A stretch of DNA of 64,000 nt from Datisca glomerata (taxonomy: Eukaryota; Streptophyta; Magnoliopsida; Cucurbitales; Datiscaceae), in assembly GCA_003255025.1 (NCBI GenBank), contig QANY01009387.1, forward strand, positions 992,001 through 1,056,000, read 5' to 3'. The notes under the pieces are model-generated. The model was not told the DNA's origin, made no database searches, and saw only the letters and a list, made by a program, of their open reading frames with translations. Shown in pieces: positions 1-10,718 of the stretch; the stretch's first letter is position 1, and every line of letters begins with the position of its first letter. A program made the position numbers and the translations under genes.

Positions 1-1130
1 CATAAACTCAACATCCCAAGGTTTTTTCATTAACTTGACTGTTATGAAAGTCATTCACTCATGTTGCTCGTCCTCGCCTGCACCATAATCAATTATGGAG
101 GAATGAGTACTCATGAGCTTAATGAATAAACTCACATAGTAATATGCATTCACATGTCATAAATGCAATCATATAATACACGATCATAACTCAAGTTGAC
201 ATATTCACTAGTTGACATTAATGAAAACATGTAATATACATATTCATGTTGGCTGATCATATCACATAGTTAATGTGTGTTATAAAATCAATCATGTAAC
301 ATACTTAAACATAACTTGGATGGGCATATACCATAACCTGAACTATTTCACGCATGAACATAAACATGAATATGAACATGGCGGAATAGTGATGCAAAGA
401 TGATCTCACTTCAGGTTATTGGAACTTCAAGGACGATGATACATGTTGTCACTTAAGGTTACCGGAACCTCAAGAATGTCAATACATGTTATGACTTAAG
501 GTTACCAAAATTTCATGGACGTTGATTACGTGTTGTCATTTAAGGTTACTGAAATCTCAAGGACGTTGATACATATTTTTACCTAAGTACTGAAATGTTA
601 AGGATGCATTCATGAACATACTGATGACACCCAATCGTGTAGTTGGAACATAACATTTAACAATTTGATTTCTTGTTGAGTAAGGGACAAGTCCACTTTT
701 TATTTAATCACCACATTACTTCATTTAGTCCATGATCTATCATGTTCCATCCATCATCATGACTCACATACAACTTATTCATGAACATACAATGCATCCT
801 AGTCATGTAATATGTATTAAGCCATAATCAACTTGACAACACATAATAATGTAAATAATAACATTCACAAGTACATAAGCGTACATGTAAAACCATTATA
901 GATATAATCACAGTAAATGATAATAAGAGTAACATTCAAGATGTAAGTCTAGTTTCTTAAACAAATTTACATTTTTAAAATAATTACAGAACTTAACATT
1001 GTCATACATGATAATATGAACAGCCATACATATCTTCAAACAATTCACAGTCGCAATCAAAATGTAAATTCACTTAGTTGAAAATAAGTAAATAGCTAAT
1101 TGACCGGAAGATGCTACGGGGATTCATGTA
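1..1130 (-). repeat. LTR-derived repeat related to the 19.1-21.4 kb solo LTR (inverted, partial)
   Basis: Read on the minus strand, this stretch shares several short blocks with the solo LTR at 19137-21382. One is a block of the type CTTGAGGTTCCGGTAACC followed by TTAAGTGACA, present about four times at 400-610. Another is a motif around ACTCATTCCTCCAT followed by a GGTGCAGGCGAGGA-like segment, near 60-115. Strings of short ATG-containing repeats lie between them. I infer a diverged LTR of the same broad family, cut by the window start. No boundary, target duplication or coding domain is visible, so the right edge is approximate. Confidence 0.45.
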
Positions 1131-2555
1131 CCTAAAATCTCAACCTCCAATAAAATCAATAATTAGTTGAACTTTCTAATTAATATATCATTTTATTAAT
1201 TACAAAGTTACTCCCTCATAAATTTAGAATTGCACTATTAAAATTGTCAGTCATAATTACTCAAAGAGTTGAATAGTCTATTGATATAATAATTACATAT
1301 AGATCAATTCTCCAATTATAGTTAGAGTTAAGTAAATAATCTGTTAATCTTTCTAATTACTTTTTTCTCATTGAGTTTCATTGATTCTCTAATGAATTGC
1401 GAAAAAAATAGAGAGACCAAGATTGTCTAGAAATGGACCAATCAAATAGTTGAAATATAAAATGGGGTTGATACCCTTTCAGAAATAATGACACTAATAT
1501 ATATCTGACAATGATGTATCAAATAGAAGAAAAAGCTAATTGTTATGCAACCTTATACAAGAATAGACATACGTTGGCCATTTGGTATAGGGGTATATTA
1601 ACTTGGGATGTTAATAAAGTTTAGAGATTTCCTTGTTTAGTGTGACAAGTTGTAAAATTTTTGGATACGCGGAATACAAAGATACCCTCATTAGAGGGTA
1701 TCTTGATACCTAAAATTGAGGAGTATCTCCGATATTTCTCATTAATTATTTCTTATGATTTTTTCCAAACTAACCTACATCACTCACTCGCTCAAGTCAT
1801 CTTTTATATACATGCTAAACGATAGATAATTAGACAATTAAAATATATTTTTAATGTGATCAATTAAAATTTATCTACTAGTTACCCAATATGGCTATAA
1901 TTTTTATTTTTGAAATACTAATATAAATATGAAAATGGTAAATTATATATTTATGGTCTCTTGGATTGATAAAATTATTTCTAATTCTAGTATTATATAT
2001 TAGTCCAAATGTAAGGGTAAAATAATAAATTGATAAATTCTTATAATATTCTCTTATACATTCCATCAAAATAAATAAAGTAATTTTAACATTCTCACTA
2101 TTTAATTTCTTATAACCTTCTCTTGCACTCATATGAGACCAACAAGAGATGATTTAAGTGTGCCATCAGTCAGGTAGCATTTGGCCGACACCAGAGAATA
2201 ACCCACATAGAAATAGATGGAATACTTGGCGAATTAAAGTTTTGACTTGGTTTTTTACGATTCGACCAAAAGAAACTTCCAATTGAAACACTTGGAGGCT
2301 TTTTCTCAATATCTGTTATTTATATGAAAAATTCTACAGCACCTGCGTGTACTGGTACCATAGGTGAGCCTAACTTAGATCATCCCTTATATGTCTCATG
2401 TGAAAGATGAATGGGCTTTTGAGTTAACCATGCAATGTAGTAGTGGTACCTAATTAGATTTGTGTCAAGATTTCTAAATCATTAATTTTTTGTTAACTTT
2501 TTTAAAATATCCAGATTCTATAAATTTCATATATCCTAAATGCCATTTTTATATG
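1131..2555. other. AT-rich intergenic stretch
   Basis: No coding region, RNA gene or clear repeat boundary was recognised here. The sequence is AT-rich, with a short local inverted repeat near 1680-1715 (GATACCCTC / GAGGGTATC). The open frames present are short and do not resemble known proteins. Confidence 0.5.
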
Positions 2556-3560
2556 TTTTTTTTGGTAAACAACACAACTTCATTAGAGAAAAGACCCTAC
2601 AAAATAAAAGGGCAATACCCTAGGGCCACGTACAAAAAACCAGGTCAAAAAGCTCAATAGGGATCATTATACATATGAGGAGGGAGATCCCATTGAGAAA
2701 TTAGATGTGTACTGTTAATGGAAGAGTCAAGGATGTAATTCTGATTCCATAATCTGTCCCTCATAATATTAACAATAGTCCTAACCATAGTGTTCTTATC
2801 TCTATACTTTCCCTATGGAATTGCAGTATTCCTTTCACAAGCTAATTTGAGGATAAGAGATCTGAAGTCCCTTCTCTTAGTAGCATTAGCTAACCACTCA
2901 ACCTCGTGATCTCAACTTGTACTAGGACATAAATGATCACATTTTTAGTGATATCTGTCGAAATTATATGTTGAGAGAATATGCAATAAAAAATGAATGA
3001 TCCCTATTCTCTACATGGTTTAAACATGATAGGCAATTAGGGTCTTGAGCAATACCCCAAGATGGCAGCTTCTCCTTAGTTGATAACTTATAATTACATG
3101 AGAGCCAAACAATGAAATTGTGTTTTGGAATGTTGCAAGGGAACTAAACTAAATTATTCCAGCCGAACTTATTACCATGGTGTCTCATGATATTATAAGC
3201 AAAGACTATAGAATACAAAATCTCAGAGGCAGGTTTCCAAAGCCATTGATCATGTCTATGAATATTAGGAAGAGGCATGTTGGTGGATGCATGTTTAATT
3301 TCTAATAGGGCAGTGGTGTTTGTAGCTCGCTATAGCCGTTGGCCATTAGAAATAACCATGCTAACCTTTGCAGAAGTGTCCTAACTCGTATCCAAAGTTG
3401 AGTAAGAAACCAAGTTGATGCCAAAGGTCACACCATCTTGAAACCTGAGATCCATCTCCAATACTGACATGACAATGTTCAGTAAACCAATCTCTAGCTT
3501 TCAGCAGCTTTCTCCAAATTCATGAGCAGTCATTAGGGATCTTAATTGTCAAAATGGATC
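2556..3560 (-). pseudogene. LINE (L1-type) non-LTR retrotransposon 3' fragment
   Basis: On the minus strand this is the 3' end of a plant L1-type LINE. It opens near 3555 with residues of the type WRKLLKARDWF and SIGDGSQVSRWCDLWH, the segment that normally follows the reverse transcriptase. It continues into the zinc-binding zf-RVT region (near 3075-2980: KLPSWGIAQDPNCLSC then NHVENRDHSFF, a CxxC...H pattern). It ends in an A-run, seen as the T-run at about 2559-2566. Reading frames are broken by stops and shifts throughout. The endonuclease and reverse transcriptase are absent, which fits 5' truncation during target-primed insertion. It is a dead relic. Confidence 0.7.
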
Positions 3561-3717
3561 CCTCCTTTGAAATTATGCTTTGCTTTTTAGTGATGATAGG
3601 TGTTTTTTCAGTTTTGTTTTAGGTAGCTTTTCATATTAATATAGTTGATGTAACTTCTTATCCCTATTTATTGTCAATTTTCCCTGTTTTTTCAATTGTC
3701 TTTTAGGTAGATTTTCA

Positions 3718-4223
3718 TAGAGATGTCAAAATCACTCATGAATCCTTAAACCCGCATGGTTATGAGACGAGACGAATATAGCCCCATTCTGATCCTATTT
3801 ATTTTTATATAATTTTACATGTACTTATAGTATATTAAAACTATAATCTTATATTTCAACTCGGCCCTAGCACTATTTTTTTATTCTCCTCACTAATCTC
3901 TAACTTAATCGTCAAGTAAGATAATTTTTATGTTATTTTTCTTCTATTTCATCTCAATTTCTTTTACCACTAATATTCTCTCTTCATACTCTGACATCCT
4001 CTTCGTCTCCGCCACAACGTTAACCCAAAGCTGAGAGATTATACATAGAATTCAAACCAAAAGAAAGGGGCAGGTAACCCATGTAGCCCGATCATATTGG
4101 GGACTCTTCATCTCCACCCCATGTCACCTTAAATATGGAATGGGTGGAGATGAAGCTGACAAATAGAGATGAGGATGGGGAAGGAGGAAGGCCCGCTCCG
4201 CACCCCAGATTTTCATATCCCTA
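3718..4223. mobile_element. Possible hAT-type MITE
   Basis: The two ends form an imperfect terminal inverted repeat: TAGAGATGTCAAAATC on the left, and on the right TAGGGATATGAAAATC when read in reverse complement. The interior holds C/G-rich words (CCCGCTCCGCACCCC) on an AT-rich background, as in some non-autonomous plant hAT elements. The flanking 8 bases do not match (GATTTTCA versus TATTTAAA). The element is therefore either old or misdelimited. Confidence 0.3.
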
Positions 4224-4809
4224 TATTTAAAGTAACAAAATTTTAAGGTAAATTTTCAATTGTTTTTTATGATTTTATTTTATTTTTTCAAGTTTTTCAA
4301 TTTTCTTTTTTTAGGCAGGGAATATTTATTATTTTGAGGTGAGAGAAAGGTTTTGATTTTTTTTCCTTCCAACGGAATCCCAATTATTTTACTTTTTTTT
4401 TGAATTATTTGACAACTTTTTCTTTATTATATTTTTGCATGTAAACAATTTCAAATGTTTTTCCGATTTTATTCTTCATGAATCTGCTTCATTTTTTAGT
4501 ATTAATAGATATTAACGCTGAGAATACACCATGTTAATATATACTGATATTATATTCATATTGACTCAGAGATAAAATTTACATCATTTATCAAAGTACT
4601 ATAGTCAAAATAAATGCACATTGACATTGTTAACACATAAGTACATTACATTCTTGTTTATACATAGTTAGAAAGAGATAAAATTAATGTATTTAGACAT
4701 ATAAATACACATTGACACTCAAAAAACCAATCCAATGATAACTACATTGATGTTGTCTTTCATGTGATTTGTCTGCTGCTTTTGGAGTTCCTTCCCTGTA
4801 GTTGTCTAT
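4224..4809. other. Intergenic, T-rich, nothing recognised
   Basis: T-rich sequence lies between the putative MITE and the next LINE. No exon-like or RNA-like signal is visible. Confidence 0.5.
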
Positions 4810-7800
4810 GGGGAAGCTTTTGTGGTCTTGGGGGATTTTCAACGACTTGATGAGTTCGGAGGAGAAACAAGGGGATTGAAGAGGGGTGCTACTAGCTTTG
4901 CTCTTCTGCAAAATTTTTTCCAGGAGTGTGATTTAATGGATCTTGGCTATGTTGATCTTTCCTTCATTTCGGGCATTCCAGTTGGTTTGATTTATATCCA
5001 AACACAAAACTTTTTCATCTTTCGGCACATGGGTCTGACCATCTCCCTATTTTACTGGATACATCAGAGGAGAGAAAGAAATAAAGCTTATTTGTAGGTT
5101 TGATAGAAGATTGGGTAAGATCCCCTTTGTAGGGATGTTATTGATAATGGTTCAAAAAATTCGAATGTTGTGTCTACCAATAGGGATATTGTGAAAATTA
5201 TGGATGTTGTTCGTGGTGGAATCATTGACTGGAGGAAGAAGAATTCAACTGTAAATTCTAGTGTGTTAATGAAGGACCTTCGCAATCAACTTAATGTTTA
5301 TTATAGTAGAGATGGAGAATCGAATCTTAATAAAATCAGAGAGTTAGAAGACAAATTACAGACTGTTGTGCTAGAAGATGATCTATATTGGAAGGATCGT
5401 GCCTGTGATGATTGGCTTAAAAACGGTGATAGAAATACATCTTATTTCCATGCTCAAGTTAAAGCTCAATGAAGACATAAAAAAATTCAAGGATTAGAGG
5501 ATTTGAATGGAGTTTGGCACACCAGAGAAGATAGTATTCATAGACTCGTGATGAATTATTTTCAATAACTCTTCTAATCCAGATCCTGCAACTTTGGAAG
5601 CAGCCCTTTATGGTATTTCCCCTTCACTTGAGGACACTGATTTGTACATGTTGGATGGTAATATGACTGAAGATGAAATTTTGAGTGCTATCCGAGACTT
5701 ACATCCTAATAAGGCCCCGGGACTAGACAAATTCACAATGACATTTTTTAAGCAACACTAGAAGACGATGTGAGACGATATCCCTTCGATGGTGTTTCAT
5801 TTCTTTAATGATAATTTTTTTCCTCCTGGTTTGAATCATACTTATATTGTGTTAATTCCAAAGGTTTCCTATCCGATAAATATAACTCAATATATACTGA
5901 TTAGTTTATGTAATGTCACATACAAAATTATTTCTAAAGTGCTTACTAATCGGTTGAAGGGTGTTATGGGGAAGATTATAGGAGAGAGCCAAAATGCGTT
6001 TGCTGCAGGGAGAAGCATCACTGATAACATTTTGATAGCTCATGAAATCATGCATGCTTTTCGTATTAAAAAGAAAGGGAAAGAAGGAGAGTCTGTAATC
6101 AAAGTTGATATGGCTAAGGCCTATGATAGAATAAAATGGAGTTTTTTATGAGACATTAAAGAGATTGGGGTTTTCTCCCAAATGGTGTAATTTGATTCTC
6201 AAATGTATTTCTTCTGCTTCCTTCAGTATTATGGTTAATGAAGCTTGTAGTAAGGTTTTTTTAGCCTAGTTAGGGTTTGAGACAAGGAGATCATCTCTCT
6301 CATTTTCTTTTCTTAATATGTGTTGAAGTTCTTTCACGGTCTCTTACTAAGGCATGCAGAAATAAGTTATTTTCGGGGTTTAGATTTTCTAAAGATGGAC
6401 CTGTCATTTCACACTTACTGTTTGCTAACGATTCCCTCTTCTTCTGTAATGCGAAGGAGATTGAACTAGCTGTGATTTTTTATATTCTCAAGACCTATGG
6501 TGACGCCTCTGGTCAAGCGGTGAACAAGCAGAAGAGCTTGATGGTTTATATTGCTAATGTTCCGAAGACTAAGCAGTAGGATCTCACTTCAAGATTCGGT
6601 CTTGTATGGTCTTCTTCACTTAAAAAGTATCTCGACATGGAGCTTGATTGTGGGATATCTAAGAAGGCTATTTTCAACCATAGTTTGGAGAAGATTCTAC
6701 AAAGAATTTTGGGATGGTTAGAAAAATTACTTTCGCTAGCGGGTCGAGAAATATTTATAAAAGGGGTAGCTTTCTCTATCCATAATAATATTATATCTTA
6801 TTTTAAGATTCTAATTTCTACGTGCAACAAAATATGCTCCTACTTAACGAGTTTCTGATGGAATTCGACTCCATTTAAATCGGGTATTCACTAAGTCTAA
6901 TACTTTGCTTTTTAACTTTTAAAGAGAAAATATTTTAGGAATTGTGACTTTGTTGAAGCTTCGAGATGGTCCCGACTATCTTGGGGTTGGAGAAGTATCC
7001 TAAAAGGTAGAAAACTTCTATCCTTTGGGTTAAGATGGTTTATTAGTGGCGGTAATTCTATAAAGATTTGGGAAGATCATTGGATTCACCGACCATGGAA
7101 CTTTAAGATTTCATCGCCTAAAGTGTATGAGTTTTTCTTTGTTAAGGAGCTTTTTATGGATGATGGGATGGATTGGGATTTTTCTAAGCTATCTAGAATC
7201 TTCCTTCCTAAGGATATTGAAGTTATTAAGGGTATCCATTTTAGTAGGCATGGTGGTCTAGATCGAGTTGGATGGCACTACAGTAAAAATAGTCTTTACT
7301 CTGTTAAAACTGGTTATGATTTAGCTACCAAGTTGTTAATGAACGGGTTGTTAAGAAAGACTAATGTGGGGGAGGGTAGCTCTGGGATCATTAACGGTGA
7401 GGTTTGGGTAGGTATTTGGAAACTAAAAATTCCCCCGAAACTCAAGGATTTTTTGTGGGGATGCTTGAATAATTTTTTTGCATGCAAAACCAATTTAGTG
7501 AAGAAGGGATTGAGGATTGATAGTTGTTGTTCAGTGTGTAGTAAAGCTGAGGAAGATCCAATTCACCTGTATTTTAAATGTAGCTTCGCATATGCCTTTT
7601 GGTTTTTAAGTCTCTTAATGCTCCACTCAAATTTGTTGATGAGAAACTCCTCTTTGGAGATTTGGAAAGAAATCACTAGCAAAATCTTTGTTATTGGTCC
7701 AATGGAACAAAAGGAGAGTTTGCAGATTTGTTTCATTTGTGGCTTATGGAGGGTGTGGAAAATTAGAAATAAAATGTGCTTTGAAGGCTTAGAACCCAAT

Positions 7801-8462
7801 CCTATTTTGGTTATCCAACAAACATAGCATGAGGTTTGTGAACTAATTTGCAGCGGTTCTACAAACTCTGTTCATGAAGCTGTCGAACATGGAGATTCAA
7901 AGCCGAATGAAGGAGATTGGGTGATTAAATCAGATGTGGCTTGGGTGGATAAGGATCATGTGGAAGGCCTTGGTTGGGTCATCTGGGACCCAGGGGGACA
8001 TTTGTTTTGGGTTGGTTTTACAGCTTACAATTAGGTTGAGGATGTTCTGACTGGGGAGGCTCTTGCTCTTGGATGGGGTCTTGAAGAAGCCAGGATATAT
8101 TGCCATGATAGGATTCAGATTTCCACGGACTCAGCTTTGCTTGTTGAGGAGATCCGAAATTCTAATATTTTTGGAAATGGTATTTCAACAATTGTGTCCG
8201 GTATTCTTTATTTGGAAAAGCACTGAGAGTATTTCAACTTCAGACATATTCCGCGAGAGGAAAACGAAGCTGCTGATTTCTGTGCTAAGCAAGGATTAAT
8301 CTCTAAGGATATAAATATATTCACCAGTTCCTTTCCTGCTTATTTTTCTTCTTGTATTGATGTTTAGTTTGACTGGTTGTCTCTCGGGATATTCTGGATT
8401 TTGGTTTTTGGTGCCGTTTTTGGTGGATTATTTACGAAGTATTTTCTTTTGACAAAAAAAAA
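4810..8462 (+). pseudogene. LINE (L1-type) retrotransposon ORF2 remnant: endonuclease tail, reverse transcriptase, zf-RVT, RNase H
   Basis: The domain order is that of a plant L1 LINE ORF2. The end of the endonuclease lies at 4822-5090 (GDF...C..MDLGYVDLSF). The linker with WLKNGDRNTSYFH is at 5410-5455. Reverse transcriptase runs from about 5690 to 6860: NKAPGLDKF, then QNAFAAGRSITDNILIAHE, KVDMAKAYDRIKW, and LLFANDSLFF. The zf-RVT region is at 7270-7630 (CSVCSKAEEDPIHLYFKC). RNase H is at 7900-8320 (SDVAWVD...GEALALGWGLE...RHIPREENEAADFCAKQG). It ends in an A-run at 8453-8462. The catalytic FADD/YADD motif is changed to FAND, and several frame breaks separate the segments. The 5' half of the endonuclease is missing. 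The element cannot be autonomous. Confidence 0.9.
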
Positions 8463-8969
8463 CTTATGGGTATAAATTGCATTTAAGTGAATGTTTATGA
8501 GTATGAATTAGATTTTATCCTTTTAAAAATATATCTAAAGAAGATTGTATGAAGCGTTAAAAATATATAAATTACAAATCGATGCAAATTTACTGGCATG
8601 GTTTGAATTTAACCTTTTTTATATTACAAGATGGGACGACGAAACAAAGAAAATGAGTTTTTTTGCCAAAAGTACTAAAGTTTAATTTTAGGTGACTGAA
8701 TAGAAAATAAGAGCTTTGGTTACAGCTTATCGGGATAGAAGTAAGCAAAAAAGAGTTTTTTCTGTTTGTGGATCGCTCGAATAAATGTTGTCGTTCGAGA
8801 CAATAAGGAATACTACAGTTATAATAGGTTATACACAATCTATACAAGAACAATTGCTTCTTAATCGTAAAATACTTGCACAAATTGCTATATTAAATAT
8901 GAATTTTTATATGATTTCCAGTGAGATCATAAACCAAGAAGATTGAAAAGAAGCCATCAGAATGTTTAA
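8463..8969. other. Intergenic, nothing recognised
   Basis: AT-rich spacer between the LINE A-tail and the non-autonomous hAT element. The short open frames have no recognisable features. Confidence 0.5.
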
Positions 8970-8977
8970 ACTGGAGT
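8970..8977. repeat. Target-site duplication, left copy (hAT)
   Basis: ACTGGAGT; the right copy is ACTAGAGT at 10222-10229, one mismatch. Confidence 0.8.
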
Positions 8978-10221
8978 TAGGGGTGTTCATGGTTCGGTTC
9001 GGTCGGTTATTTGGGCAAATATCAAACCGAACCGAAATTCATGGTTATATTCTACACCGAACCGAACTGAACCGTGAGTCTCGTGAGAACCAAACCGTGA
9101 CTTACGGTTTGGTTCATTCGGTTCTTCGATTTACGCACCTGTACAGTTATTTTTCGCAAAGGTTCAACTTTCAACCGTAACAAAGAAGATTGAAACACAA
9201 ACACAACTCAGAAAAATCTGACAAAAACACTCATCTTAAATGCAGAAAATCATCAATTCCTAATGCAGAAGATCAGACAAAAAACACCCGTCTTAAACGC
9301 AGAGATCAAGAAAAATAAGAACGAAAAATGCTCATAAAACAAACTGTTTCAGAAAAATGCTCAGAAAACAAATCGTTTCACATCTTATACAAATATAAAA
9401 AACAAATCGTTTCATGAAATTAATATTTTGAATCAGGAAAATGCTCAAAAAATTGTAACGAATCAGAAAATCACCACAAGCAACGTAAATTAACTAAAGT
9501 AAATCAAAATGCAGAGCATTAAATCTAAACATAAATCAATAAAACCAGATCTAAAACGCGAAGAAGGAATCACAGGGATGGAGTAAACGTAATGATCATC
9601 CTCACCCTATCTAACAGACTAAGAGCATGAATCCGAAGAGCAGTAAATAGATCTAAACATAGAGCTAATTAGAACACATAGTAGCAAATCTAAACATAAA
9701 TCAGTAAACCAGATCTAAAACAAGAAGAAGGAATCGTGAAGAAGAACTGAAGAAGAAGAAGCAGATCACGCTTTCATGAAGAATTGAAGAAGAAGAAGCA
9801 GTTCATGAAGAGATTTCAGCTTCAAGGATTCGCAAAAATGAACTCTTGAAAAAGAAGCAGTTCGTGAAGGAGATTCTTAAAACCTAGAGAGGACTGTTCC
9901 GTTTTTGTCTTTTGAGAGAAGGGAAAATATAAACGAGCCTAACCCTAATTTTTCAGTTAATATATGTGGTTAGAGATGCAAAACGACTTCGTATTGAAGA
10001 GAATAGAAGAGAAACTTTGAAGAGAATGGAAGAGAAACTTCACTGGGGTATAAAACAATGCCGCTTTGCATAGGGGGTTCGGTTCGAAATCACATAATTT
10101 TTTGAACCGAACCGAAACTATGACTCGTCAGAAATATCAAACTGAACTGAACTGAGATAATGTATATAACTGATCGAACCGACTATTTTCGGTTCGGTTC
10201 TTTAACATTTTTTCACTCCTA
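8978..10221. mobile_element. Non-autonomous hAT transposon with 8-bp target-site duplication
   Basis: A 1,244-base element. Its left end is TAGGGGTGTTCATGG and its right end, in reverse complement, is TAGGAGTGAAAA. Both ends carry dense subterminal repeats of the CGGTTCGGTT / AACCGAACCG type (about 8990-9120 and 10075-10200). The 8 bases outside the ends nearly match: ACTGGAGT at 8970-8977 and ACTAGAGT at 10222-10229 (7 of 8). An 8-bp duplication and subterminal repeats are the hallmarks of hAT elements. The interior has no transposase. It is purine-rich, with AAGAAGAAG runs near 9720-9860, so mobilisation would have needed a transposase in trans. The decayed hAT at 27966-31698 has similar subterminal words. 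Confidence 0.85.
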
Positions 10222-10229
10222 ACTAGAGT
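10222..10229. repeat. Target-site duplication, right copy (hAT)
   Basis: ACTAGAGT; pairs with ACTGGAGT at 8970-8977. Confidence 0.8.
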
Positions 10230-10718
10230 TCCCTGGAGAATGAACTCAGGAAGGACTCAGGAAGGTAAAGTAGAAACTAGTATAATAAAATATGATATTA
10301 TGCTAAAGTTGTAAGAATGAACAAAGATATTCAATAAAAAAAGAATGATTCTTCTTCGCAAATTACTTATAAGGTTACTAAATTTTGTACCAAATTTTAA
10401 TTTCATCAGGATAGTTTAAATTTTCCCAATCACCATCTAAGTTTGTAAAATGTTTCAATGTAAGCATTCCTCAACTTATCTAAACATTTTGCTAACGAGA
10501 CTAAAGTTTTTTTACACGTGTCCACATCAACACCACAAGCAGAGAGATCTAGTGTTGGATTCAAAGCCGGTGTTAAAAAGATTATAAATTGACTTATTTT
10601 ATATTGCAAGATCAGTTCGAGTGGTATAGATAAAGCTTGAGTTCAGTGTCTCTGCAAAAATGCTAGTTGAGAGAGCATGTCAAAGCTCTCCAACCATGTC
10701 AACACAACAACTAGGGGA
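10230..10718. other. 3' flank of the 871-residue protein gene
   Basis: Lies downstream of the stop codon of the minus-strand gene and presumably includes its 3' untranslated region. No other coding feature is visible. Confidence 0.5.

Noticed and set aside
5789..6579. An active LINE reverse transcriptase
   Set aside because: The catalytic motif is FAND rather than FADD/YADD, and several stops interrupt the frame.
8962..9180. 72-residue open frame starting MFKLELG
   Set aside because: Crosses the left end of the non-autonomous hAT and reads through its subterminal repeats.
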